Part shown: piece after piece, positions 52,819 through 62,159 of the stretch | Position numbering within the stretch: the first letter of the stretch is position 1 | How the letters are laid out: the number at the start of each line of letters is the position of its first letter | NCBI RefSeq assembly: GCF_005280735.1 | Contig: NZ_CP040078.1 | Span: 2,790,001-2,854,000, forward strand | Source of the DNA: Trinickia violacea | GTDB taxonomy: Bacteria > Pseudomonadota > Gammaproteobacteria > Burkholderiales > Burkholderiaceae | Direction: 5' to 3' | Length of the DNA stretch: 64,000 nt | Notes under the pieces: model-generated | What the model saw: only the letters and a program-made list of their open reading frames with translations | The model's database searches: none | What the model was told of the DNA's origin: nothing | Program-made: the position numbers and the translations under genes

Positions 52819-53259
52819 CTAAGCGTTCGAAACGTCGCGCGTAATACGGAAGAGCTCGCTTCTCAAGCTGGCCGCCTGTTGTTGGCCGAAGCTGCGCTCG
52901 AAGCACTCCTGCGCGGCGCGCCAGTATGCGGCGGCCTCATCCAGCTTGGCGCGGCCGCACGGCGTAAGGGTCAGTTGAAGACGCCGCTTGCTGTGCTCTG
53001 TGGACGAGCCGGCGACAAAGCCGTCGCGCAGCATCGGCCTGAGCGCGCGAACGAGCGTCGTCCTGTCCATCACCATGGCGTCGGCCAGCTCCATCATCGT
53101 CGAGCTCGGACTATGCCCCAGGGTGCTCAGGATGCTGAACTGCGTCGGCGTGATGCCGGCCTCGGACAAATGCCGCTCGTACAGCTTCGAGATGTGCCGG
53201 GCGGCCTGGCGGACGGCGAAGCAATCGTCGATGTTGGGCGTTAATGTGTGCATTTGCAC
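52819..53259 (-). CDS. MarR-family repressor of the efflux operon
   Basis: The 146-residue protein has a MarR winged helix: GITPTQFSILSTLGHSPSST, ELADAMVMDRTTLVRALRPM and RDGFVAGSSTEHSKRRLQLT. The start is a GTG (53259), or an ATG two codons later; a palindrome (TGTGCA-TT-TGCACA) overlaps it and would allow autorepression. It is on the same strand as and upstream of emrA, and is the likely repressor of emrAB-nodT, released by a small phenolic or drug-like ligand. Confidence 0.9.
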   Translation of the reverse strand: MQMHTLTPNIDDCFAVRQAARHISKLYERHLSEAGITPTQFSILSTLGHSPSSTMMELADAMVMDRTTLVRALRPMLRDGFVAGSSTEHSKRRLQLTLTPCGRAKLDEAAAYWRAAQECFERSFGQQQAASLRSELFRITRDVSNA

Positions 53260-53260
53260 A
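53247..53260. promoter_or_regulatory. Palindrome overlapping the MarR start codon
   Basis: TGTGCA and TGCACA flank a TT spacer. The site covers the first codons of the MarR gene. It resembles the GTGCAT-containing sites upstream of emrA, so MarR autorepression is likely. Confidence 0.45.
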
Positions 53261-53356
53261 GAATAAGTGCCTACGGCAACCCGATCAATGCCCGCCTGTG
53301 CATCAGTTTGTCGCCGTTAGGAGAAGAATCGAACCGGCTGACCGCCATCCGGCTCG

Positions 53357-54289
53357 TTATGCGTGCTGCTCGGTCTGCTCCCGCTGCGCAGTTTTCATTT
53401 CGTCGAAAAACGAGGCGGCGTGATCGATGAACGCCCTGACCTTGGCCGGCAGCAACGTGCGGGTGCTATAGGCCAGACGAATCTCGACCCAGCCGTCGAC
53501 GATCTCGAATCCTTCCAATAGACGCACGAGCCGGCCGGATTGCAGCTCGGATTGGATCAGCGATGCCGGCAGCATGCCGATGCCGAAGTTTTCCAGCACC
53601 ATCTGCCGATTGAAAACCGGGCTGTTCGACGCGATTTCGTACTTGAGCGGAACCGTCACTTCATCTCCGTCTTCCTTGAAGGTCAATACCGGCTTGCGCA
53701 ACGACGGCGGAGGCGCGACAAACAGATGGTCCGACAATTCCATCGGATGCTTTGGCGCCGCATGCGCTTGCAGGTATTGCGGCGAGGCAACGAGAATGAT
53801 CGGCATGCGCTCGAGCACCCGCGTGACCGCCGTGTCGGTGCTCAGCATGAAGGGCAGCACGATGCCGAGATCGAAGCCGTCCGCGACCAGATCGACGGGA
53901 CGCTCGGTCAGCGTGACGTCGAGGTCCACCTTCGGATGCTTGCGCTTGAACGACGCGATGAGCGGCACGAGCCGGTTGACGGTCGCCGTCGTATGCGCGA
54001 CGAGCCGCAGCACGCCGCTCGGCTCCAAGGTCTGCGTCGACGCCGACGCTTCGAGCGCATCGAGGTCGTCGAGCACTCTGCAGCATCCATCGTAAAAGCG
54101 TTCCGCCGCTTCGGTGAGCGAGATCTGCCGCGTGGTGCGATGAAAGAGCCGGCTGCCGAGACGCTTCTCGAGTGCCGCGATTGCGCGTGACACTACGGGC
54201 GTCGTAAGACCGAGGTTGTCCGCGGCGCGCGTGAAACTCTTCGCTTCGACAACCGTACGGAAGATTCGAAGGCTATCGATATATTCCAT
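53357..54289 (-). CDS. LysR-family transcriptional regulator
   Basis: The 310-residue protein starts MEYIDSLRIFRTVVEAKSFT with the winged helix NLGLTTPVVSRAIAALEKRL and GSRLFHRTTRQISLTEAAER. The effector domain shows SGVLRLVAHTTATVNRLVPL and LVADGFDLGIVLPFM. It is divergent from the DapA-family gene (177 bp) and may control it. The C-terminus is charged and Gln/Glu-rich. Confidence 0.9.
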   Translation of the reverse strand: MEYIDSLRIFRTVVEAKSFTRAADNLGLTTPVVSRAIAALEKRLGSRLFHRTTRQISLTEAAERFYDGCCRVLDDLDALEASASTQTLEPSGVLRLVAHTTATVNRLVPLIASFKRKHPKVDLDVTLTERPVDLVADGFDLGIVLPFMLSTDTAVTRVLERMPIILVASPQYLQAHAAPKHPMELSDHLFVAPPPSLRKPVLTFKEDGDEVTVPLKYEIASNSPVFNRQMVLENFGIGMLPASLIQSELQSGRLVRLLEGFEIVDGWVEIRLAYSTRTLLPAKVRAFIDHAASFFDEMKTAQREQTEQHA

Positions 54290-54466
54290 CTGGCACCTCT
54301 AGCGAGTCGGACTTCCAGTATTGAACGAGGGTCGGATTTACGCAAGCGTCAACCGGTCACCCACCGCATTTTTCCGCGCGACGGCTGCTTTTTTTCACTA
54401 CCTTTACGCGCCGTCGCCTACGCTGAGTCCGTATTGAAACCACCGGATTATTCCGCTCCGCACATC

Positions 54467-55351
54467 ATGTATTCAGGCATCTGGTTGCCGATCATCACGC
54501 CGTTTCGCAACGGCAAAGTAGACATCGACGCGTTGCAATACCTCGCGGATACCTATCTACGCACGGAGATCAGCGGCTTCGTCGCCCTCGGCACGACGGG
54601 TGAAGCCGCCTTGCTCTCGCTAAGTGAGCGCATCTCGGTTCTGCATGCGCTCTTCGATGTCGTCGGCGAGCAACTGCCGGTGCTGGTCGGCGCCGGCGCC
54701 CCGGACACGCGCGAAGTGCTGCGCGAGATCGTGCTCTACGAACGCTGGAATTGCACCGGGTACCTCGTCTCCCCGCCGTCTTATGTTTGCCCGGATCAAG
54801 CGGGCGTGCAATGGCATTTCGAGCAGGTGGCGCAGGCGACTCAGCGCTCGATCGTCCTGTACGACGTGCCCCATCGGACGGGCGTCACCATCGCGCCCGA
54901 CACCGTCAAGGCACTGCTTGCGCACGAGAACATCGTCGCCATCAAGGAGTGCGTGCCTAGCCGCTTCTGCGAACTGGGCGGGCAGCCAATCAGCCTGCTT
55001 TGCGGCAACGACGATGCATTCGTCGATTGCTTGAGCGCCGGCGGAGCGGGCGGGATCCTGGCGAGCGCTCATGTTTGCGCGGACCTGCTCGTCGATGTTC
55101 TCTCGCTGATGAACGCGGACCGTGAAGCAGACGCCAAGACACTGTTTTCGCGCCTGAGCCCGATTTTGCGGCTGTTGTTTTCCGCCCCGAACCCTGCCGC
55201 CATCAAGGCGATGCTCGCGCTCGACCATCCGATCAGCGCCGAGACGCGCATGCCGATCGCCCCTGCGTCAGCGGAGTTGGTGGGGCGACTGCGTGACGCT
55301 CGCGAGACGCTGCAGGCGCTGCGGGCCGACTGCGAGAACGCGGTCATCTAG
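54467..55351 (+). CDS. DapA-family lyase (4-hydroxy-tetrahydrodipicolinate synthase-like)
   Basis: The 294-residue TIM-barrel aldolase starts at ATG 54467 (MYSGIWLPIITPFRNGKVDI). The substrate-binding loop reads FVALGTTGEAALLS, the catalytic Tyr is in SIVLYDVPHRTGVTI and the Schiff-base Lys in NIVAIKECVPS. These residues define DapA/NanA-type enzymes. Function may be lysine biosynthesis, or a pyruvate-dependent lyase in catabolism, since it is single-standing next to a LysR regulator. A TTG start 11 codons upstream is possible. Confidence 0.88.
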   Translation: MYSGIWLPIITPFRNGKVDIDALQYLADTYLRTEISGFVALGTTGEAALLSLSERISVLHALFDVVGEQLPVLVGAGAPDTREVLREIVLYERWNCTGYLVSPPSYVCPDQAGVQWHFEQVAQATQRSIVLYDVPHRTGVTIAPDTVKALLAHENIVAIKECVPSRFCELGGQPISLLCGNDDAFVDCLSAGGAGGILASAHVCADLLVDVLSLMNADREADAKTLFSRLSPILRLLFSAPNPAAIKAMLALDHPISAETRMPIAPASAELVGRLRDARETLQALRADCENAVI

Positions 55352-55552
55352 CTTAAGCGCGCGCCCGAAGCGACGGCCCTCCCGCCTCCACTCGATGCCA
55401 TTTTTTACGCGAAATTTGCGGAAAGCGTACATCTTTTTTGATGAATTGCAGGGGGGTGCCCCATAAAATCGTCGAGCTTTTTTTGGGGAATCGGCAAGAG
55501 TCCCTATTCACAATTAGAACCTTTTCTTAAGGCAATTCCGGAGTAACAGTCA

Positions 55553-56686
55553 GTGAAAAATAAGATTATCAGCGCGGCAGTGTTGTCCGTATTTGCTGCG
55601 ACCGCTCATGCACAAAGCAGCGTCACACTGTATGGCTTGATCGACGCAGGCATCGTCTATACGAACAACCAAGGTGGCAGCAGTGCTTGGCAAGAGCAAA
55701 GCAGCATGCTGTCGAACGAGGTATGGGGGTTGCGAGGCAGTGAAGACCTCGGCGGCGGCATGAGCGCAATCTTCCGGCTCGAAAACGGCTTCAATCTCCA
55801 GAACGGCCGGACCACGTACTCGGGCACGATGTTTGGCCGCCAGGCTTACGTCGGTCTGCAGAGCGACAAATACGGCACGCTGACGCTCGGCCGCCAATAC
55901 GACGCCGTGGTCGACGAGCTTGGCGCGATCGCGCTGGCGAACAACGGAGACGGCAATAACTTGGCCGCTCATCCGTTCGACAACGACAACGTCGACGATT
56001 CGTTCTATATCAACAACTCGGCCAAGTACGTGAGTCCGACCTACAACGGGCTGCAGGCTGAAGTGCAATACGGTTTCAGCAATGCCGCCGGCGGGTTCTC
56101 GAACAATCGCGCCTATAGCGTGGGCGCGACTTACAGCAATGGCCCGATCAACCTGGCGGCCGCCTACCTTCAACTCAACAACGGCGGCTTGACCTCGAGC
56201 GGGGCACTGACGAGCAACGATTTCGTGAGCTTCCCCGCCGCGCGGCAGCGCGTCATGGGAGCGGGCGGCAACTACACGTACGGTCCGGCCGTTGTCGGCC
56301 TGCTGTGGACGCACACGCTGTTCGACAACACGCAGCCTGGCGAGAATTCCGTGATCGCGCAGCCGTTCGACAGCCTGCACTTCGACAACTATGAAGTCAA
56401 CGTGCACTACGCGGTGACCCCTTCGATCTCGCTCGCCGGCGCATACACCTTTACTCAAGGCGCCTTTAGCGGCAGCACCGGCTCGGCAGACCCGAAGTGG
56501 CATCAAGTGACGCTGATGGCGGACTATTCGTTCAGCAAGCGCACGGATGTCTATCTAGAGGGTGTCTATCAGCACGCGTACGGCGCTGACGGTACCGCGT
56601 TCGAAGGCGCGTATATCAATGGCTTGGCGCAGTCTTCGACAAGCAATCAAGTCGCGGCGACGGTGGGCATTCGGACGCGGTTCTAA
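55553..56686 (+). CDS. Gram-negative general porin (Burkholderia type)
   Basis: The 377-residue outer-membrane trimeric porin begins at a GTG with a signal peptide (IISAAVLSVFAATAHAQ). The mature part starts SSVTLYGLIDAGIVYTNNQG, the hallmark of porin_4 proteins. A SRATLGRQ-like turn is seen as GTLTLGRQYDAVVDELG. It ends in the terminal Phe (VGIRTRF) that the BAM complex recognises. CGGAG lies 10 bp before the GTG. An AT-rich upstream region (55430-55550) should hold the promoter. Confidence 0.93.
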   Translation: MKNKIISAAVLSVFAATAHAQSSVTLYGLIDAGIVYTNNQGGSSAWQEQSSMLSNEVWGLRGSEDLGGGMSAIFRLENGFNLQNGRTTYSGTMFGRQAYVGLQSDKYGTLTLGRQYDAVVDELGAIALANNGDGNNLAAHPFDNDNVDDSFYINNSAKYVSPTYNGLQAEVQYGFSNAAGGFSNNRAYSVGATYSNGPINLAAAYLQLNNGGLTSSGALTSNDFVSFPAARQRVMGAGGNYTYGPAVVGLLWTHTLFDNTQPGENSVIAQPFDSLHFDNYEVNVHYAVTPSISLAGAYTFTQGAFSGSTGSADPKWHQVTLMADYSFSKRTDVYLEGVYQHAYGADGTAFEGAYINGLAQSSTSNQVAATVGIRTRF

Positions 56687-56690
56687 GCGA

Positions 56691-57443
56691 CTATCGGCTT
56701 AGGGCAGCTTGGGCCCGTTGCAGCCACTCGCTGTTATGTTCGCGGGCGTGGCGTGGCCAATGTTTGCCATCGTGCACGATCTCGGCGTAAAGATCGCGTG
56801 CGCGCTGGCGGTCAGCGTCGCCGGGCTGCGCCGTCAGCCAATCGGCGTAAAGGCAACGAGGCGCAGCATCGCTTGCGCTGGCGAGCGCCGTTTCGAATGC
56901 GGCGCGTGTGCCTGGCGCCCCCGTCGCGGCCAAGGCCCGTGCATACAGCAAGGCAGGCTCCGATTGCTGGCGGGCGACGGGATTGACGGCGAACAGCTTC
57001 TCTAGCGTGTCCTGCGTGGCCGCAACATCGCCGGTGGCAAACTGCGCACGCGCCAACCCTTGAAGCAAGGCCGGATCGGATGAGAACGGCCCGCTGGCCG
57101 CCGCTTTGTAATGCTCCAACGCTTCAGCGGCATTTCCCGCATCGAGCAGCGCTGCGCCCAGCCGCATGCGATGCGCGACGGTCGGTGCGCGATCGAAATC
57201 CATGCGCGCCTCCCGCACTGCCCGGTTGGGATCGACGAACTGCGAGATGGCCCTCGTTGCTGTCATTGCCCCACGCGACTGGCGCAGAGCGGGCAAGTAA
57301 ACGACAAAGAAATAGACCAAGCTGCCAAGGCCAGGGAAAAGAAACAGGATCAGCAGCCAGTACATGTTCTGCTGGTTGCGCACGGCATGCACCGCAAAGA
57401 AGAGCGCGATGATGACGTAAAGGCTGATTCCGAAAATGCGCAT
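56691..57443 (-). CDS. Membrane-anchored TPR-like protein
   Basis: The 250-residue protein has two N-terminal membrane segments (SLYVIIALFFAVHAVRN and MYWLLILFLFPGLGSLVYFF; PLD-nuclease-N type pattern). Helical tetratricopeptide-like repeats follow at about 85-240, for example MRLGAALLDAGNAAEALEHY and GLARAQFATGDVAATQDTLE. Such proteins are described as tetratricopeptide membrane proteins of unknown function. It is convergent with the porin gene, 4 bp between stops. Confidence 0.75.
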   Translation of the reverse strand: MRIFGISLYVIIALFFAVHAVRNQQNMYWLLILFLFPGLGSLVYFFVVYLPALRQSRGAMTATRAISQFVDPNRAVREARMDFDRAPTVAHRMRLGAALLDAGNAAEALEHYKAAASGPFSSDPALLQGLARAQFATGDVAATQDTLEKLFAVNPVARQQSEPALLYARALAATGAPGTRAAFETALASASDAAPRCLYADWLTAQPGDADRQRARDLYAEIVHDGKHWPRHAREHNSEWLQRAQAALSR

Positions 57444-57551
57444 GTACGAGAGGGTCGGTTGTGGTGCCTTGCCAGCGGCACGTCAGCGAAACGGCAGAAC
57501 CCTATTGTGACAGAAGCGCAATGCGATGCCGGGCAGTTCGGCGGGCCTCCG

Positions 57552-57872
57552 TCAGCTCGGCACGTTCGGTTCAGCAACCTCAATACCCAGCAAGACCGAA
57601 CTAATCGATTTCCCATGTGCGTCGATGGCGAGCGAACGCGTGACGCCGCCGCCCAGCGCATCGCCGAGTACGAAATTGAACGACGCCAGTCGCGGCAGTT
57701 CGTAGCGCACCACGTCGCCGTGCACGATATCCGCGAGCCAGGCCTTCACGCTTTCGGCGCTCAAGTGGGCGCGCAGATGTTCATAGTGACGCGGATCGTG
57801 ACAGATCACCGACACGTTCAGCGTATTGCCCTTGTCGCCCGTGCGCGAATGCGCGAGGTCACGCAGCTTCAT
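57552..57872 (-). CDS. AtuA C-terminal-domain-like small protein
   Basis: The 106-residue protein begins MKLRDLAHSRTGDKGNTLNV, the well-conserved start of the small AtuA-associated domain (DLAxARSGDKGxxxN). It continues LPRLASFNFVLGDALGGGVT. It starts one base after the stop of the AtuA-family gene, so the two encode parts that are fused in other bacteria. Function is unclear. Confidence 0.87.
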   Translation of the reverse strand: MKLRDLAHSRTGDKGNTLNVSVICHDPRHYEHLRAHLSAESVKAWLADIVHGDVVRYELPRLASFNFVLGDALGGGVTRSLAIDAHGKSISSVLLGIEVAEPNVPS

Positions 57873-57873
57873 A

Positions 57874-59259
57874 TCACGCCTCCACGAAGGTAAATGCCGG
57901 CTTGGCATCGGCACGCGGCAGCAATACCGACTGCACCGCAAGCACTTCGCGCGTCGACTTCGTCACACCGCCGCCGCCCGCCGGTCCGTTCGTATAGAGC
58001 GTTTCGACTTCGTTGCCGACGCGCAGTGCTTCTTCCGCGGTCGCCGTGCGGCCCGCGACGCGCACGCGCACTTCGTATGGCTCGTTGCGCTCCACACCTG
58101 CCGTCTCGCCATAAAGCGAATCGACGCCGATCAGATCGAAGCGCAGCTCACTCGTGTCCACACCTGTCAAAGCAAGCCGTTCGCGCACGATATCGAGCGC
58201 GAGGCGCGCTCTCGCGACCGCGCCCGGCCCGCCATATGAAATCTGCCCTTCACCGATGAAGCCGTCGACATACGCCACCGACACCTTCAGCGTCTGCGTG
58301 CGTTCAGTGCCGCGGCCGCCTGTTACGCACACGCGGTCAGTGGCTTCTTCCCTCACCTCGACCTCCGTGAAGTCGGCGACGACATCCGGTTGCAGATAGC
58401 GGCTCGGATCATGAATCTCGTAGAGCAGCTGTTCCTTGCACGTTGCCGCACTGACACGGCCGCCCGCATGCGGCACCTTCGTGATCGTGACCGAACCGTC
58501 CTCGGCCACCTCGCCGATCGGAAAGCCGAGGCGCGCGAGATTCGGCACGTCCTTATAGCCGGGGTCCGCGAAGTATCCGCCCGTGACCTGTCCTGCGCAC
58601 TCCAGCAGATGCCCGACGACGGTCGCCTGCCCTAGCGTCGTCCAATCGTCCATGCGCCAGCCGAACTCGTGAATCAGCGGCGCGGTGAACAGCGACGGAT
58701 CGGCGACTCGGCCCGTGAGCACGATATCCGCCCCTGCATCGAGCGCCGCGACGATGGGCGCGGCGCCCAGGTAAGCGTTCGCCGACACGATGCGTTCGCG
58801 GTAGGCCGCAACCGCATCGCCGGACTCCTCGAAACGGAATTCGCCTTTCAGCACGACATCGAGCACATCGTCGCCGCTGACAGCCGCGATCTTCAAGCCA
58901 TTCAGGCCGAGCGAGCGCGCGATCTGCGCCGTCTTTTGCGCCGCTGCATAGGCGTTGGCCGCACCCATGTTCGAGACGATGCGCACGCCGTTGCGCATGG
59001 CAACGGGCAGCACCGCGCGCATGCGCGCTTCAAGGAGCGGATCGTAGCCGAGCTGCGGGTCCTTGCGCTTCGCCTGCTGCGCGATCGCGATGGTCCGTTC
59101 AGCGAGACATTCGAACACGAGATAGTCGAGCTTGCCGTGCTCCGCGAGTTCGACCGCGGGCTCGATACGGTCGCCGGAGTAGCCCGCGCCGGCGCCGAGT
59201 CTAACGAGACGTCGTTCGCGAGGTTCGCGCGCCTCGCCTGGATTTGCTGTCATTGCCAC
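57874..59259 (-). CDS. AtuA-family acyclic terpene utilisation-like protein (DUF1446)
   Basis: The 461-residue protein matches the DUF1446/AtuA fold: VRLGAGAGYSGDRIEPAVEL, YLVFECLAERTIAIAQQAKR and GADIVLTGRVADPSLFTAPL, and GGYFADPGYKDVPNLARLGF. The family is essential for acyclic terpene breakdown in Pseudomonas but many homologues work in other acid catabolic paths; the enzyme activity is not known. It forms a unit with the small AtuA-like gene and the CitMHS transporter, which hints at a carboxylate substrate. M3 (59253) is an alternative start. Confidence 0.88.
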   Translation of the reverse strand: MAMTANPGEAREPRERRLVRLGAGAGYSGDRIEPAVELAEHGKLDYLVFECLAERTIAIAQQAKRKDPQLGYDPLLEARMRAVLPVAMRNGVRIVSNMGAANAYAAAQKTAQIARSLGLNGLKIAAVSGDDVLDVVLKGEFRFEESGDAVAAYRERIVSANAYLGAAPIVAALDAGADIVLTGRVADPSLFTAPLIHEFGWRMDDWTTLGQATVVGHLLECAGQVTGGYFADPGYKDVPNLARLGFPIGEVAEDGSVTITKVPHAGGRVSAATCKEQLLYEIHDPSRYLQPDVVADFTEVEVREEATDRVCVTGGRGTERTQTLKVSVAYVDGFIGEGQISYGGPGAVARARLALDIVRERLALTGVDTSELRFDLIGVDSLYGETAGVERNEPYEVRVRVAGRTATAEEALRVGNEVETLYTNGPAGGGGVTKSTREVLAVQSVLLPRADAKPAFTFVEA

Positions 59260-59277
59260 ACCACCATCGAATGAAAC

Positions 59278-60582
59278 TCACAACGAAAAAATGCCCAGCG
59301 CGACGCACGCAATCGTCATCACGATCGACGCGCCGAACAGCAGCGGAAACGTAAACTTCTGGTGCTCGGCCAACTCGATCCCGCACAGGCCGACAACGAG
59401 AAAGGTCGCCGGCGTCAGCGGACTGACGGGAAAGCCCGTCGTCATTTGCCCGAGCAGCGCGGCCTGCCCCACGTGGACGGGCGGCACGCCGAACTGCCCG
59501 GCCACTTCCGCAATCACGGGCAGTACGCCGAAATAGAACGAATCGGGGTCGAACAGCATGCTGAGCGGCATCGACAGCAGGCCGAGCACGACGGGAATGT
59601 GGCCCGCCATCGCGGGCGGCACGAAGCCGACGGCCGCCTGCGCCATCGCCTTCAGCATGCCGCTGCCTTGCATGATCCCGGTGAACACGCCCGCCGCGAG
59701 CAGAATGCCCGCCATCATCAGCGCGGCGCGTGCATGCGCGTCGATGCGTTTTCTCTGCATCTCGACATTCGGGTAGTTCACCATCAGCGCGATGCACAGG
59801 CCGACCATGAACATGATGGCCGGCGGAATCTTCTCGCCCATGACCACCATCGTGCCGAGCACGACCACCGTCAACACGATGTTGAACCAGAAATTCTGCG
59901 GGCGTCGAAGCGCCTGTTCTTCCGTGGTCAACTCACGCTTCGGCATCGGTATGGCGCCGTCCGCATTCGATATGCCGAGGCGCTTTTCTTCGCGCCGCCC
60001 GAGCCAGTACGCCGCGCCGAACACGAACACCAGGCCGATCGCTTGCACCGGAATCAGCGGATTGAACAGCGCGGATACGGGCAGATGCAGCGATGCGGAC
60101 GCGCGGATCATCGGCCCCGTCCACGGCAGGAAGTTGATGCCCGCCGCCAGCGAGACAGCCGCTGCCAGCACACGCTTGTCCATTTGCAAGCGCTCATAGA
60201 GCGGCAGCATCGCTGGAATCGTGACGAGAAAGCACACCGCGCCTGAGCCATCGAGATGGATCAGCAGCGCGAGCAGCGTCGTGCCCATCACGATGCGCGT
60301 CGGCCGCGTGCCGACTGCGCGAAGAATGCGGTCGATGATGGGATCGAGCGTGCCCGCGTCGGTGATCGTGCCGAAGTACAGGATTGCGAACACGAACATG
60401 CCGACCACGGGCGCAAGACTCTTCAGCCCGTCGACGACGAACTTGCTGGTCTGCAAACCGAAGCCGCCAAGCAACGATGCCGCAATCGGCACGATGATCA
60501 GCGCGACGAGCGGCGACATGCGCTTCGAGAGAATGGCGCCGAGCAGAACGGCAATCGTGACGAGCCCCAGTAACGGCAGCAT
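59278..60582 (-). CDS. CitMHS-family citrate/carboxylate transporter
   Basis: The 434-residue protein has about 12 membrane segments and the CitMHS start MLPLLGLVTIAVLLGAILSK with RMSPLVALIIVPIAASLLGG. FLPWTGPMIRASASLHLPVS and DPDSFYFGVLPVIAEVAGQF are typical. Relatives take up metal-citrate by proton symport. It lies 18 bp upstream of the AtuA-family gene and is divergent from a LysR gene, consistent with an inducible uptake and degradation operon. Confidence 0.9.
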   Translation of the reverse strand: MLPLLGLVTIAVLLGAILSKRMSPLVALIIVPIAASLLGGFGLQTSKFVVDGLKSLAPVVGMFVFAILYFGTITDAGTLDPIIDRILRAVGTRPTRIVMGTTLLALLIHLDGSGAVCFLVTIPAMLPLYERLQMDKRVLAAAVSLAAGINFLPWTGPMIRASASLHLPVSALFNPLIPVQAIGLVFVFGAAYWLGRREEKRLGISNADGAIPMPKRELTTEEQALRRPQNFWFNIVLTVVVLGTMVVMGEKIPPAIMFMVGLCIALMVNYPNVEMQRKRIDAHARAALMMAGILLAAGVFTGIMQGSGMLKAMAQAAVGFVPPAMAGHIPVVLGLLSMPLSMLFDPDSFYFGVLPVIAEVAGQFGVPPVHVGQAALLGQMTTGFPVSPLTPATFLVVGLCGIELAEHQKFTFPLLFGASIVMTIACVALGIFSL

Positions 60583-60681
60583 GGTCGTGTCTCCAGTCTT
60601 GTCATTGAATGGTTTCCAGCGTAAGTTCGATCCAGCAATAACACAATTGAAATGATCTGATCACAGCAATCACGAACGGTT

Positions 60682-61584
60682 ATGGATCTGAATCTGCGGG
60701 AAATCCGTGCATTCGTCACGGTGGCAATAGCGGGCAGTTTCACGCAGGCCGCCTCGCGGCTGCATCTGTCGCAACCGGCGCTGACGGTGCAGATACGGCG
60801 GCTCGAAGAAACCGTCGGCGCGCGCCTGTTCGACCGCAACAGCCGCAGCGTGGCGCTCACGCAAACGGGCCGCGAGTTGCTGCCGCTGCTGCAACGCTCG
60901 CTTGACGATATGGAGCGCGTGCTGCGCGACGCCCGCGCGCTCGGCGACGGAACGAGCGGAACCGTGCGGCTCGCGTGCCTGCCGACCTTCGCGGCGAGCG
61001 CGCTACCCGATCTGATCCAGGCGTTCAGAAAGCGCGTGCCGCAGGCGGCCTTTCAGATTCGCGACGTGGTCGCGAATACCGTGAATACGCTCGTGCGCAA
61101 CGAAGAAGCCGATATCGGCCTGACAGGCGGCGATGCGTTCGACGCCTCGCTTGAAGTCCTGTATGAAGGCGCCGACCGGCTGGTGGTCGTGTGCCCGAAA
61201 ACGCACGCGCTCGCGCGCAAGCGGCGTGTGTCCATCAGTGAGGTCGCGCGCTCGCCGCTCGTGCTGACGGCGCCAGGCACGAGCGTTCGCAGCGTGGTCG
61301 ATGCCGCGCTCGAAGACGCCGGCTGCGTACCGGAGATCGCCTGCGAGCCGACTTATATGATGACGGCGGTCGCGATGGTGCGCGGCGGCCTCGGCCTCAC
61401 CATCCTGCCGGCGACGGCACGCGAAGTGCTCGCGGAACCCGATCTTGTCGCCCGATCCATCGGGGGCGCAGCGTTTGTTCGCCCCATCGCGTTGATCAAA
61501 AAGCGCGGCAGAACCTTGCCCCCCATCACCCAGGCGTTTGTCGAGCAGTTTCTGCATTCGACTCGGTCGTCAACCATCGCGTAG
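60682..61584 (+). CDS. LysR-family regulator of the CitMHS/AtuA operon
   Basis: The 300-residue protein begins MDLNLREIRAFVTVAIAGSF with the winged helix RLHLSQPALTVQIRRLEETV and FDRNSRSVALTQTGRELLPL. The effector domain (SGTVRLACLPTFAASALPDL) is complete. It is divergent from the transporter gene with a 99-bp shared region that contains TGAT-N7-ATCA at 60658, a possible LysR half-site pair. It likely activates the operon with its substrate as coinducer. Confidence 0.9.
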   Translation: MDLNLREIRAFVTVAIAGSFTQAASRLHLSQPALTVQIRRLEETVGARLFDRNSRSVALTQTGRELLPLLQRSLDDMERVLRDARALGDGTSGTVRLACLPTFAASALPDLIQAFRKRVPQAAFQIRDVVANTVNTLVRNEEADIGLTGGDAFDASLEVLYEGADRLVVVCPKTHALARKRRVSISEVARSPLVLTAPGTSVRSVVDAALEDAGCVPEIACEPTYMMTAVAMVRGGLGLTILPATAREVLAEPDLVARSIGGAAFVRPIALIKKRGRTLPPITQAFVEQFLHSTRSSTIA

Positions 61585-61696
61585 GCATCCGTGGCTACGG
61601 GACCACGCCATTTACAGTTGATTACAAGTGTTCACTGTTGCCGGCGCGCGCCGTTCGTACAATCGACGCACTTAAGTGGACTTTGGGGGAGCGAAT

Positions 61697-62110
61697 ATGA
61701 AAACAGTGCAATGGATTGCCGCCGGCCTCGTGGCGCTTGCCTCCGTGTCAGCCTTTGCGGCAGCGGGTGGTAACGGAGGCGGAAACGGGGGAGGCGGTGG
61801 AAACGGCGGAGCGGGAAGCAGCGCTGGGGCCGGACACGGTGGTCTGGGTGGCAATGCGGGTGGCATGTCCGCCGGCCACATGAGCAGTAAGGGACTCGGC
61901 AATTCCAATGGCTTTAATTCAGGCGACCGCGATGCCGGCCTTGCCCGCGCGGCGGATCGATCGGACACGCAGGCGGACCGTGCCGACTCGCTATCCAGCC
62001 ATAAAAGTCTTCATGCCGCTCACACGGATCACGCGCGTTCACACTCGCACGCGCGGGTGAGCGCGAAGGTTCACCACAGCCAGCACATCGCTACCAGCCA
62101 TTCGACTTGA
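61697..62110 (+). CDS. Gly-rich, His-rich secreted protein
   Basis: The 137-residue protein has a signal peptide (TVQWIAAGLVALASVSAFA). A Gly/Asn-rich low-complexity stretch follows (GGNGGGNGGGGGNGGAGSSA). Then a Ser/Asp/Ala linker leads to a His/Ser-rich tail with eleven or so His (HKSLHAAHTDHARSHSHARV, VHHSQHIATSH). A GGGGGAGC ribosome site precedes the ATG. No family is known to me. The His cluster could bind metal; the extended glycine segment resembles matrix or adhesion-type proteins. Function unknown. Confidence 0.7.
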   Translation: MKTVQWIAAGLVALASVSAFAAAGGNGGGNGGGGGNGGAGSSAGAGHGGLGGNAGGMSAGHMSSKGLGNSNGFNSGDRDAGLARAADRSDTQADRADSLSSHKSLHAAHTDHARSHSHARVSAKVHHSQHIATSHST

Positions 62111-62159
62111 AGTAACACAAATGGCGCCCGGCCGGTGCCGAGCGCCATTGCGACCAGTC

